9,083 nucleotides of DNA, from contig JAFNZX010000256.1 of assembly GCA_017382615.1 (NCBI GenBank), positions 1-9,083 on the forward strand, written 5' to 3'. Shown here in pieces: positions 1-6,620 of this stretch (positions are counted from its first letter, which is position 1; each line of letters starts with the position of its first letter). This stretch comes from Clostridia bacterium. GTDB taxonomy: Bacteria; Bacillota; Clostridia; Oscillospirales; CAG-272. The notes below the pieces were generated by a model. The model saw only the letters and a program-made list of their open reading frames with translations. It had not been told where the DNA came from and did not search any database. Made by a program: the position numbers and the translations under genes.

Positions 1-166
1 ACATCATCGAGCCAAACGCATCCGAGGTAAAATACGCATCCGCAAAGCGCAAGAACAGCAGGCTGAGAACCAGAAAGACGAGCACGATCAAAACCGTCCA
101 CAAAAGTGCTCTGCGTTTATATTCCCACGCATTTTTTATCCTTGCGCCGATTTGTATTTTTTTCAT
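1..166 (-). CDS. N-terminal fragment of an unidentified membrane protein
   Basis: Only the first 55 codons are in the window; the rest lies beyond base 1. The protein starts MKKIQIGARIKNAWEYKRR, a basic cytoplasmic stretch. A strongly hydrophobic segment follows (about residues 21-39, rich in L, V and F), then a polar run ending at the window edge. This looks like a signal-anchor or first transmembrane helix with an N-in orientation by the positive-inside rule. The ATG at 166-164 is chosen because a GGGAGG Shine-Dalgarno lies 10-11 bases upstream, and the nearby ATG at 177 runs into a stop within a few codons. A good promoter lies at 243-272. The gene lies downstream of the ATPase terminator and is probably a separate unit. 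The visible part could begin an ABC permease, a sensor kinase or another membrane protein; I cannot choose among these. Confidence 0.75.
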   Translation of the reverse strand, partial: MKKIQIGARIKNAWEYKRRALLWTVLIVLVFLVLSLLFLRFADAYFTSDAFGSMM

Positions 167-242
167 GAGATGCACATCCTCCCTTCTTCAAGCTTTGCTT
201 CTTCCAACTGCGCATACTGCGCGAATTATAATTATTCATCAT

Positions 243-272
243 ATTCTAACATATACCCACTATGTTTGTCAA
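243..272 (-). promoter_or_regulatory. Sigma-A-type promoter for the partial membrane-protein gene
   Basis: On the minus strand a perfect TTGACA -35 box (272-267) is followed, after 18 bases, by a TAGAAT -10 box (248-243). A TG dinucleotide one base upstream of the -10 gives an extended -10. It would start transcription near 236, leaving an untranslated leader of about 70 bases before the ATG at 166. The surrounding DNA is AT-rich. The boxes are seen directly; activity is inferred. Confidence 0.7.
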
Positions 273-296
273 GTTTTTTGCATAAAAAGACGCGCA

Positions 297-365
297 TTAA
301 GCACCAACGGGGCGTTGGTGCGGACACCGTATTTCGCGCAACTCTGCAAGGCGTGCACCAAGCAT
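297..365 (-). CDS. Possible 22-residue small protein, leader peptide or gene remnant
   Basis: An ATG at 365-363 opens a 22-codon frame ending in TAA at 299-297. The predicted peptide begins MLGARLAELREIR and ends CPHQRPVGA. It is preceded by AAGGAGGTGA (378-369) and three T's, the most complete Shine-Dalgarno match in the window. GGAGG lies six bases from the ATG, so initiation is plausible. The first 13 residues resemble the start of XRE/Cro-type DNA-binding proteins, which often begin with an LGxRLxELRE-like helix, but the helix-turn-helix that should follow is absent. It may be a broken regulator, a leader peptide for the downstream membrane-protein gene, or a chance frame. No convincing promoter was found upstream: a TTGAAC at 449-444 with a poor ACTAAT at 426-421 is weak. 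The end of the frame overlaps the inverted repeat at 301-321. Confidence 0.4.
   Translation of the reverse strand: MLGARLAELREIRCPHQRPVGA
301..321. repeat. Perfect 9-bp inverted repeat, strong short hairpin
   Basis: GCACCAACG (301-309) and its exact reverse complement CGTTGGTGC (313-321) flank a three-base GGG. As minus-strand RNA this is a stable stem with a CCC loop. It covers the last codons of the 22-codon frame and ends just before its stop. No T-run follows directly (TTAATGCGCGTC precedes the next T's), so it does not fit a standard terminator. A further GCACCAA copy at 355-361 could compete for the 315-321 arm. Confidence 0.65.
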
Positions 366-421
366 AAATCACCTCCTTCCAAATTGCGCACATGATTCCA
401 AATATTTCTATTTTTCGTTTA

Positions 422-439
422 TTAGTTAACTGTTAGTTA
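422..439. repeat. TTAGTTA direct repeat, possible operator
   Basis: TTAGTTA occurs at 422-428 and again at 433-439, an 11-bp period that would place both copies on the same DNA face. The central AGTTAACT (424-431) is also a perfect 8-bp palindrome. The site lies between the ATPase terminator and the 22-codon frame, overlapping the only weak promoter candidate for that frame. It could bind a repressor, but no regulator gene is visible in the window and the AT-rich setting makes chance repeats more likely. Confidence 0.3.
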
Positions 440-473
440 CTTTGTTCAATAAAAAAATACAGCCAAACAGGAC

Positions 474-502
474 AAAAAAACCGCCCTTCCGAGCGGTTTT
501 TC
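474..502 (-). terminator. Rho-independent terminator of the ATPase operon
   Basis: On the minus strand AAAAACCGC pairs with GCGGTTTTT around an eight-base loop, and the second arm runs on into a tract of seven T's (480-474). It starts about 20 bases after the ntpD stop codon, where the operon should end. The plus-strand reading also ends in a T-tract, so it could act in both directions, though no plus-strand gene approaches it. Confidence 0.9.
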
Positions 503-521
503 TCCAAATCAATATTGGGTT

Positions 522-1208
522 TTATGCGCCTTCTTCTTCCTCATCCTCATCGGATCGTGCAGATTCTCTTTGCGCCTTGAGCATCATGTCCTTGACCTTC
601 ATCAATCTCGTTGTGTTACCGCGGTCATTTTCGTCCAGCTTCATCTTGATGGACTTGATGGTAGCAAGATACTTAGGGATCATGATATACTCCAGGGCAT
701 TGACGCGGCGGCGGGTCTTTTCGATCTCCTGCGCCAGCAGCTGCACCGTCTTCTCGCTCTCGGCAAGCGCGATCATATCCTCCATGACCGAGCTCATTTG
801 CGCCAAGGAAGCGTCCAGCTCACCCGAGGTAAACACCAAGCCGTAGTTATAGCTGTCCTGTGCATCCTTACCGATCACCTCAAGCTCAAACTCGGGAACG
901 GTCACACTCATGACGTTACGGTATCGCACGTCCAGATTTCCCTGCTTTTTGGGCAGCATGAGTGACTCCTCAAGAACGCGGGGACCGGAAACCGCACCTG
1001 CGATAGCAAGGCTGTCGTACACGCCCGAGAGCGCAGCCTCTACCTTTTCGCGCAGCTCTTTATTCTGACGAACAGTTTCCAAAAACTGCTTCATCAATCC
1101 GTCACGCTTATCCTTGAGAAGCTTGTGGCCTCTGCGGGCGTTGGCGTAGCGGATCTTCATTTTTTTCAGCTCCATACGCGTCGGATTGACGTTGTAGGTG
1201 TCTGCCAT
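522..1208 (-). CDS. ntpD: V-type ATPase subunit D (central rotor stalk)
   Basis: This 228-residue protein is the D subunit, the antiparallel coiled-coil axle that turns inside the A3B3 head and joins F and C to drive the membrane ring. The family start VNPTRMELKKMK is at residues 7-18, with RGHKLLKDKRD at 26-36. The C-terminal helix carries the signature EIEKTRRRVNALEY (161-174), IP (177-178) and LDENDR (191-196). The ATG at 1208 follows AGGAGG by five bases. Unusually, the protein ends in an acidic tail, SDEDEEEEGA (219-228), beyond the last conserved helix. It is the last gene of the operon and is separated from ntpB by 160 bp containing a palindromic element; the terminator follows closely. 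Length is within or slightly above the usual family range. Confidence 0.96.
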   Translation of the reverse strand: MADTYNVNPTRMELKKMKIRYANARRGHKLLKDKRDGLMKQFLETVRQNKELREKVEAALSGVYDSLAIAGAVSGPRVLEESLMLPKKQGNLDVRYRNVMSVTVPEFELEVIGKDAQDSYNYGLVFTSGELDASLAQMSSVMEDMIALAESEKTVQLLAQEIEKTRRRVNALEYIMIPKYLATIKSIKMKLDENDRGNTTRLMKVKDMMLKAQRESARSDEDEEEEGA

Positions 1209-1251
1209 AATTGCCTCCTGCCGTTTTAAAAAACGTTTTTCATTATTTTTC

Positions 1252-1325
1252 CGTAGGGGCGACCTGCGGTCGCCCGAACGACAATCATCAGATCAACCGA
1301 CGGGCGACCACAGGTCGCCCCTACG
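1252..1325. repeat. Palindromic MITE/REP-like element inside the operon
   Basis: Two 25-base arms, 1252-1276 and 1301-1325, are inverted copies matching at 24 of 25 positions. They begin CGTAGGGGCGACC and enclose a 24-base centre. The single mismatch (C at 1267 against A at 1310) could still be a G-U pair in one RNA orientation. Each arm also holds its own palindrome: GGGCGACC/GGTCGCCC with a TGC loop in the left arm and an ACA loop in the right. The RNA can therefore fold as one long hairpin or as two small ones. No T-run follows on the minus strand, so it is not a normal terminator. GTAGGGGCG-type palindromes of this kind are, to my knowledge, dispersed repeats in gut Clostridia genomes. 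No clear target-site duplication is visible. It fills about half of the 160-bp ntpB-ntpD gap. Confidence 0.85.
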
Positions 1326-1368
1326 AAAATACAGCTTTGACGTTTTTTCGAAGAACGGTTTTTCTGTC

Positions 1369-2742
1369 TTACTTCTTAGGCCAGTACTTTTCGACGTACT
1401 GGGGTTTGATACGCTTCATCTCGGACTTGGGAAGAATGCTCAGCAGTTCCCAGCCGATATCCAACGTCTTTTCAATGGTTCTGTCCTCATAGAAGCCCTG
1501 ATTGATGAATTTTTCCTCAAAGGCATCTGCGAATTTCGCATAAAGTCTGTCCATAGGCGTCAACGCAGCCTCGCCCAGCACCACCATCAGCTCCTTGGCA
1601 TCCTTACCTCTTGCATAAGAGGAGAACAGCTGGTTAAGCACGCCCGAGTGATCCTCGCGCGTCTTGCCCTCGCCAATACCCTTATCCTTCAGACGCGACA
1701 GCGAAGGCAGCACGTCCACAGGCGGCATGTAGCCCTTACGGTACATCTCACGCGAGAGAATGATCTGTCCCTCGGTAATGTAGCCGGTCAGGTCGGGGAT
1801 GGGGTGGGTCTTATCATCCTCGGGCATAGACAGAATCGGGATCATGGTAATAGAACCCTGGGAGCCCATCTTTCTGCCCGCTCTTTCGTACATTGTTGCA
1901 AGGTCGGTGTAAAGGTAGCCGGGATAGCCACGTCTGCCAGGCACCTCCTTACGTGCAGCGGACACCTCACGCAGTGCCTCTGCGTAGTTGGTAATATCGG
2001 TCATAATGACCAGTACGTGCATATCACACTCAAATGCAAGATACTCCGCAGCGGTCAGTGCCATACGGGGCGTGGAAATACGCTCAATCGCGGGGTCACT
2101 TGCAAGGTTGATGAACAGCACGGTTCTGTCAATGGCACCTGTCTTCTTAAAGTCGGAGATAAAGAAATCCGCTTCCTCAAAGGTGATACCCACAGCAGCA
2201 AACACAACGGCAAACTTGGAATCACTGCCGCGCACCTTTGCCTGACGTGCGATCTGCGCTGCAAGGTTTGCATGCGGCAGACCCGAGCCCGAGAAGATGG
2301 GCAGCTTCTGACCTCTGACCAGCGTATTGAGGCCGTCAATGGTAGAGATACCGGTCTGAATAAATTCCGAGGGGTAATAGCGCGCCGCAGGGTTAATGGG
2401 CGTGCCGTTGATATCCAAGGACTTTTCGGGGATCAGCTTAGCACCGCCGTCTATCGGCTCACCCATGCCGCTGAATACGCGTCCGAGCATATCGGGAGAC
2501 ACGGGCATCTGTACGCCGTGACCCGTAAAGCGCACCTTTGAGTGTGCCAGGTTAATGCCCGCGCTGGACTCAAACAGCTGCACCAGCACGTTTCTGCCGT
2601 TGACCTCAAGCACGCGGCAACGGCGCACGCTGCCGTCCGGCAGCTCAATCTCACCCAGCTCGTCGTACTTGACTCCCTCAACCTGCTTGACCAGCATCAA
2701 GGGACCCGCAACTTCTTCTATAGTTCTATATTCTTTGATCAT
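1369..2742 (-). CDS. ntpB: V-type ATPase subunit B (non-catalytic head subunit)
   Basis: This 457-residue B subunit alternates with NtpA in the A3B3 head and completes the catalytic site from the neighbouring side. Visible landmarks are the beta-barrel N-terminus, GMGEPIDGG (92-100), the degenerate nucleotide loop SGSGLPHANLAAQIARQ (151-167) with no Walker-A lysine, and the switch region VIMTDITNYAEALREVSAAR (245-264). PSLSRLKDKGIG (346-357) contains Arg350, which aligns with the arginine finger of E. hirae NtpB. Length is normal. The ATG at 2742 has AAAGGA upstream at a usable distance, and only 22 bases separate it from the ntpA stop. The 160-bp gap on the other side, before ntpD, is the longest in the operon. 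Confidence 0.98.
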   Translation of the reverse strand: MIKEYRTIEEVAGPLMLVKQVEGVKYDELGEIELPDGSVRRCRVLEVNGRNVLVQLFESSAGINLAHSKVRFTGHGVQMPVSPDMLGRVFSGMGEPIDGGAKLIPEKSLDINGTPINPAARYYPSEFIQTGISTIDGLNTLVRGQKLPIFSGSGLPHANLAAQIARQAKVRGSDSKFAVVFAAVGITFEEADFFISDFKKTGAIDRTVLFINLASDPAIERISTPRMALTAAEYLAFECDMHVLVIMTDITNYAEALREVSAARKEVPGRRGYPGYLYTDLATMYERAGRKMGSQGSITMIPILSMPEDDKTHPIPDLTGYITEGQIILSREMYRKGYMPPVDVLPSLSRLKDKGIGEGKTREDHSGVLNQLFSSYARGKDAKELMVVLGEAALTPMDRLYAKFADAFEEKFINQGFYEDRTIEKTLDIGWELLSILPKSEMKRIKPQYVEKYWPKK

Positions 2743-2764
2743 AATGCAAATCCTTTCTCAGCCG

Positions 2765-4534
2765 TCACGCCTCAACCTTTTCGGTCAAAGCATCCAGCTG
2801 GCGGGAGATCTCCTGCTTGATTTTTTCGGATTCTGCGAGATAGTCCGCATAAGGTACTGCCTTGAAACGACCGATCTGCTCACGTACGGGCAGATTGGAC
2901 ACCTCTTCTATATCCGCACCTGCAGCAACAGCAGCTGCTGCCTTTGCTTCAAAGTCAAACACCAGCGTCAGCATTTCGTACTGCTTATCCAGCTGCGTGT
3001 ATCCGTCCACGTCGTCAAATGCAAACTGCTGCAAAAAGTCCTCGCGCACGCTGCGCGCAATCTCCAGGGTCAGTCTGTCCTCACCCGACAGTGCGTCCAT
3101 ACCGACCAGCTGCACGATCTCATTGAGCTCTGCCTCTTGTTGCAGGATCTTCAGGCACTTGCCCGTCAGCTCCATCCAACGTGCGGACACGTTCTCGGAG
3201 AACCAATCACTGAGGCGATCGCGATACAGCGAATAGGAGTTGAGCCAGTTGATCGCAGGGAAATGACGCTTATACGCCAACGCGGAATCAAGTCCCCAGA
3301 ATACCTTTACGATACGCAGTGTTGCCTGCGTGACGGGCTCGGAGATATCACCGCCCTGCGGGGATACTGCACCGATCGCGGAAAGCGTACCGATTCTGCC
3401 GTCGTCGCCAAGGCACACGACCTTGCCCGCTCTTTCATAGAACTGCGCCAGACGGCTGGTCAGATATGCGGGATAGCCCTCTTCACCGGGCATTTCCTCA
3501 AGTCTGCCCGACATTTCACGCAAAGCCTCTGCCCAACGGGAGGTAGAGTCTGCGATAACAGCAACGTTGTAACCCATGTCGCGGTAATATTCCGCAATGG
3601 TAATACCTGTATAAATGGAAGCCTCACGTGCCGCAACCGGCATATCCGAGGTGTTTGCGATCAGCACGGTGCGCTCCATGAGCGACTTACCGGTTCTGGG
3701 GTCGGTCAGCTCGGGGAATTCGCGCAAAACGTCGGTCATCTCGTTACCGCGCTCACCGCAGCCGATGTAGATCACTACGTCCACGTCGCTCCACTTAGCC
3801 AGCTGGTGCTGTACGACCGTTTTACCTGCACCAAAGGGACCGGGCACGCAAGCCGTACCACCCTTTGCAATGGGAAACAGCGCGTCGATGGAGCGCTGAC
3901 CCGTAATCATAGGCTCTACGGGAGGCAGCTTCTGCGCGTAAGGACGCGAAACACGAACGGGCCACTTCTGAGAGAGCATGATCTCCTCGATCGTGCCGTC
4001 GGGACGCTTGATCTTACCGATGCGGTCGGTAATTCTGTAGTCACCCTCCACCAGATCCACGATCGTGCCGCAAACTCCGGGAGGAACCATGATCTTATGG
4101 GTAATGACCTCTGTCTCCTGCACGGTACCGTACACGTCACCGGGACCTACCTTGTCGCCAAACACGTGTGCGGGCACGAAATGCCAGGTCTTGCTGCGAT
4201 CCAGCGCAGGCTCGTCAATACCCTTTGTAATATTTGCACCGCAGCGTTCTCTGATTGCCTCCAAAGGACGCTGAATGCCGTCGTAAATATTGGAAAGCAA
4301 GCCGGGGCCAAGCTCAACCGACAAGGGCGCACCCGTAGATACCACCTTGTCGCCACGGCCAATGCCTGCAGTCTCTTCATAAACCTGAATGGACGCACGG
4401 TCTCCGTGCATCTCAATGATCTCACCGATCAGGCGGGCGTCGCCGACACGGACCACGTCAAACATATTCGCCTCACGCATGCCCTCTGCCACAACCAGCG
4501 GGCCTGATACCTTGAGGATCTTTCCTTCTACCAT
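2765..4534 (-). CDS. ntpA: V-type ATPase catalytic subunit A
   Basis: This 589-residue protein is the catalytic subunit that hydrolyses or makes ATP. It has an N-terminal beta-barrel, then the non-homologous bulge domain found in V/A-type A subunits (about 110-190). The Walker A loop GPFGAGKT is at 232-239, with Lys238 and Thr239. GERGNE (260-265) carries the catalytic Glu261. The Walker B strand is VAVIAD (324-329), followed by STSRWAEALRE. SPQGGDISEPVTQ lies at 391-403. Lys238, Thr239 and Glu261 fall at the same numbers as in E. hirae NtpA. The Walker A loop has Ala rather than the Cys of eukaryotic V-ATPases, so that disulfide control should be absent. The ATG at 4534 follows an AAGGAG that overlaps the ntpF stop codon, and 12 bases separate the two genes. 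Confidence 0.98.
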   Translation of the reverse strand: MVEGKILKVSGPLVVAEGMREANMFDVVRVGDARLIGEIIEMHGDRASIQVYEETAGIGRGDKVVSTGAPLSVELGPGLLSNIYDGIQRPLEAIRERCGANITKGIDEPALDRSKTWHFVPAHVFGDKVGPGDVYGTVQETEVITHKIMVPPGVCGTIVDLVEGDYRITDRIGKIKRPDGTIEEIMLSQKWPVRVSRPYAQKLPPVEPMITGQRSIDALFPIAKGGTACVPGPFGAGKTVVQHQLAKWSDVDVVIYIGCGERGNEMTDVLREFPELTDPRTGKSLMERTVLIANTSDMPVAAREASIYTGITIAEYYRDMGYNVAVIADSTSRWAEALREMSGRLEEMPGEEGYPAYLTSRLAQFYERAGKVVCLGDDGRIGTLSAIGAVSPQGGDISEPVTQATLRIVKVFWGLDSALAYKRHFPAINWLNSYSLYRDRLSDWFSENVSARWMELTGKCLKILQQEAELNEIVQLVGMDALSGEDRLTLEIARSVREDFLQQFAFDDVDGYTQLDKQYEMLTLVFDFEAKAAAAVAAGADIEEVSNLPVREQIGRFKAVPYADYLAESEKIKQEISRQLDALTEKVEA

Positions 4535-4546
4535 ATCTGATACTCC

Positions 4547-4867
4547 TTATTCCTTAAACAATATGTCAGCGCCAACTGCACGCTCAACAGCCTTTTTCAC
4601 CTGAGAAAGACCGTAGCCGGTATTGCCGTTTTTGCCCGGAATGCAAATAATTGCAGGGGTGGGCAGGTCCTTATATTTCGCGATGTCCTCCGCAAGGGCG
4701 ATCGCATAATTCTCTACAATATAAATGATTGCGTATTCACTGTCCTTTGCCAGTGTATGCAGCACTGTTCTTGCCGTCTCGACGTCCTCCGCCTCGTGCA
4801 CCGCAAAGCCAAGTGCCATAAAGCCAATGACGCTGTCGCGCTCCCCAATCATGCCAATCTTATACAT
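4547..4867 (-). CDS. ntpF: V-type ATPase subunit F (central stalk)
   Basis: This 106-residue subunit binds the D axle. In E. hirae it is called NtpG; elsewhere ntpF or atpF. The protein starts MYKIGMIGERDSVIGFMALG, the family's Rossmann-like N-terminus. An AED motif (residues 30-32) and a YAIIYIVENYA strand-helix follow, and the C-terminus is amphipathic (VKKAVERAVGADILFKE). The start is set at 4867, because the family start IGxIGxxDSVxGF begins there. The longer open frame reaching 4954 would only add residues encoded inside ntpC. The start overlaps the last eight bases of ntpC, so translation is probably coupled; the nearest Shine-Dalgarno-like stretch (AAAGGA) is inside ntpC and rather far away. 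The stop codon is part of the ntpA ribosome binding site. Confidence 0.94.
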   Translation of the reverse strand: MYKIGMIGERDSVIGFMALGFAVHEAEDVETARTVLHTLAKDSEYAIIYIVENYAIALAEDIAKYKDLPTPAIICIPGKNGNTGYGLSQVKKAVERAVGADILFKE

Positions 4868-5867
4868 AGCTCGTCCTGATCCTTTCGTGAATGATTTCGG
4901 GCGAGAGCCCTGCCTTCTTGGCAGCAATGACGATACGGACGTTTCTCGTCGCATACTCCTGCGCGTAGAAATACGCCGTCAGCACGGGTGCGCCAAAGAT
5001 GGTCTGCTTTGCACTGCGGATCAGCTCCATGCGGAAGTCGTCCGCCAGCCTCTCTGCCGCTGCAGCAGTGCCATCGCTTTCCGCAATCAGACGCCCCAGC
5101 TTTTCGTAGGGCGTGCGGTTCAACAGATACAGCACGGCGTCCTGTCCCCGGGCATACGCATCAAGCAGTGCCTTCGCATCAAGCATTCCGCCGTCCAGGA
5201 GTGCCTGCTCTAACAGCACACCTCCCTGCTCTCCTGCCTCCATGCGCACAAGTCGCAGGCAGATCATAATATTGACAAGGTCGATCTGCGTGCGCACCAG
5301 CTGCACGTGGAACCCTTCGCCGCTCTCGTTGGCGCAGCGCAGCATATCCGCAAAGCAAGCCTTATCCAAAATCAAGTCAATCGCGCGGGGATTCCCCGTT
5401 TTTTCATAAGCCTGCAGGGCGCGTGGTGCAGCCTTTGCCATTTCTGTAGGCAGTGCCGCAAAATCCCCCTGTACGGGCATGCTTGCCACAATAGCGGGGG
5501 CTACCGTACCAAGCGCAAACAGCATGCTCTCGCAGGGCAGGTTGCGCAGATAGCTCTTGATTGCGGATTTGATATTATGACAGTCATACGGATACCGCAA
5601 AAAGTCAAATACCTCGGGGGCAGGCGCATGCTCCGTAATATCGGTCAGAGCGCGCTCCAATATGCCGCTCAAGGTGGGTTCGATCTGCACGCCGCTTTCA
5701 TCGCGCACAAGTGCCACACCGTATTCCTCAAGACGCGCATAAAGCGCATCGATATTTTCGGCTTCGGCAAGCTGCGCAATACGGTCTCTGCCGATCAAGC
5801 CGTTTTCCAAGGCTCTTATGCGTGCAGATACGAACGTATATGCGGTAGATTGTGTTTTTTTGGACAT
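4860..5867 (-). CDS. ntpC: V-type ATPase subunit C (V0 d / AC39-like)
   Basis: This 335-residue protein belongs to the V0-d/AC39 family, the funnel-shaped socket joining the D-F stalk to the K ring. The N-terminal YTFVSARIRALENGLIGRDR (10-29) and the C-terminal YATRNVRIVIAAKKAGLSPE, ending ERIRTSYV, match the family ends (ARIRALE near the start; NxRxI...G near the end). The middle is divergent, as is usual for this subunit. The ATG at 5867 is the first possible start: an in-frame TGA lies two codons upstream. Its ribosome site is poor, a GGAAAGG about 12 bases away. A 47-bp gap after ntpE contains a small AGAGG/CCTCT hairpin (5891-5903). The end overlaps ntpF by eight bases. Confidence 0.95.
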   Translation of the reverse strand: MSKKTQSTAYTFVSARIRALENGLIGRDRIAQLAEAENIDALYARLEEYGVALVRDESGVQIEPTLSGILERALTDITEHAPAPEVFDFLRYPYDCHNIKSAIKSYLRNLPCESMLFALGTVAPAIVASMPVQGDFAALPTEMAKAAPRALQAYEKTGNPRAIDLILDKACFADMLRCANESGEGFHVQLVRTQIDLVNIMICLRLVRMEAGEQGGVLLEQALLDGGMLDAKALLDAYARGQDAVLYLLNRTPYEKLGRLIAESDGTAAAAERLADDFRMELIRSAKQTIFGAPVLTAYFYAQEYATRNVRIVIAAKKAGLSPEIIHERIRTSYV

Positions 5868-5914
5868 GAGTCAAACAGCCTTTCCGATGGAGAGGAGACC
5901 TCTTTCATTCCATC

Positions 5915-6595
5915 TTAGGATTTGATCTGATCCTTGTAAAGGATCTGTTGGATGCGGGGCTCCAGCGCAGGGCGCAGGGTTGCCAGCATCATAGCAAACG
6001 AGCAATTGGTCTCAACGTCGCCGCAGCGCAGGATAAATCCACCGTCGATTTCAACGCTCTGGGGGGCAAGGCGCACCTTGGCAGGCATATCTGCGGGGAT
6101 TTTACCCGTAGCGGCTGCGGTACGGATGCCGTTGATGATATAAGATGCCACGTCACCGCAATCGCGTGCGTTGAGCATCAGATCGTAATAATCGGGAGCA
6201 ATACATTCGTTATACAGGCGCATGCTGTCGCGCTCGGCAATTCTTTGCTCGATCAGAATTCTGCACAAAAGCGAGAGCAGCAGCTCTGCGTATTCGGAGC
6301 GATCCATTTCATAGATCTCCTGCATGGCACGTGCAAACGCGCGGTCGATCATTTCGCTTTTTGCGGTCAGCTCGATATTGCGTTTTGTCATAGCCGCGCT
6401 GGATTTTGCACGCACGACCAGTGCCTCGCCCTCTTTCTCCGCCTCTGCGATCATACGATCCTGCGCTGCCTGCGCCTCTGCCAGATTCTGCGCTCGGATC
6501 GAAAGGCTCTTTTCGGTTGCCTCGTCCAGGATCTCCTGTGCTTGCGCGTTGGCATCATCCAAAATGCGGGCAATAATTTTTTTCAGTCCTATCAT
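5915..6595 (-). CDS. ntpE: V-type ATPase subunit E (peripheral stalk)
   Basis: This 226-residue subunit pairs with the small G/H subunit to form the stator stalk linking NtpI to the head. Residues 1 to about 95 are a charged, Ala/Glu-rich helix of coiled-coil character (for example EILDEATEKSLSIRAQNLAE, 21-40). A globular C-terminal domain follows, with the typical VEIDGGFILRCGDVETNCSF and a LRPALEPRIQQILY end. That end corresponds to the family's GGFxLRxGxIExNxxF...L...LEP pattern. The ATG at 6595 follows GAGG by seven bases. The gap to ntpK is 56 bp and holds a tandem CTCAATT repeat overlapping the ribosome site. The partner G/H subunit is not in the window and probably lies just upstream of ntpI. 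Confidence 0.95.
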   Translation of the reverse strand: MIGLKKIIARILDDANAQAQEILDEATEKSLSIRAQNLAEAQAAQDRMIAEAEKEGEALVVRAKSSAAMTKRNIELTAKSEMIDRAFARAMQEIYEMDRSEYAELLLSLLCRILIEQRIAERDSMRLYNECIAPDYYDLMLNARDCGDVASYIINGIRTAAATGKIPADMPAKVRLAPQSVEIDGGFILRCGDVETNCSFAMMLATLRPALEPRIQQILYKDQIKS

Positions 6596-6603
6596 GATGA
6601 TTC

Positions 6604-6620
6604 CTCAATTCTCAATTCTC
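6604..6620. repeat. Tandem 7-base CTCAATT repeat at the ntpE ribosome site
   Basis: CTCAATT occurs at 6604-6610 and 6611-6617, followed by CTC. On the coding strand this gives GAG-AATTGAG-AATTGAGG, so the Shine-Dalgarno-like GAG recurs every seven bases before the ntpE start. Nearby, GTGAC (6626-6630) and GTCAC (6639-6643) form a short inverted repeat with an eight-base centre. A repeat this short may be slippage or chance. Confidence 0.45.

Noticed and set aside
366..380. Resemblance of ATCACCTCCTT to the 3' end of 16S rRNA
   Set aside because: The match is only the anti-Shine-Dalgarno bases, explained by a perfect Shine-Dalgarno on the other strand. No rRNA sequence flanks it.
1341..1366. 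CGTTTTTTCGAAGAACG hairpin followed by T's as a plus-strand terminator
   Set aside because: The stem is weak and contains a wobble pair, and no plus-strand gene ends there. In the operon direction no T-run follows.
1198..2541. A 447-codon plus-strand frame opposite ntpB, running through the palindromic element
   Set aside because: It is antisense to an intact ntpB, and its early part is only the translated repeat. No family resemblance was seen.
2555..4507. A 650-codon open frame on the plus strand opposite ntpA
   Set aside because: It is antisense to a gene with complete catalytic motifs, its translation is low in recognisable structure and rich in His, Cys and Arg, and no ribosome site or family resemblance was seen. 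It is a by-product of codon use in ntpA.
4868..4954. Upstream extension of the ntpF frame
   Set aside because: The extra residues come from the end of ntpC in another frame, and the family N-terminus begins at the ATG at 4867.
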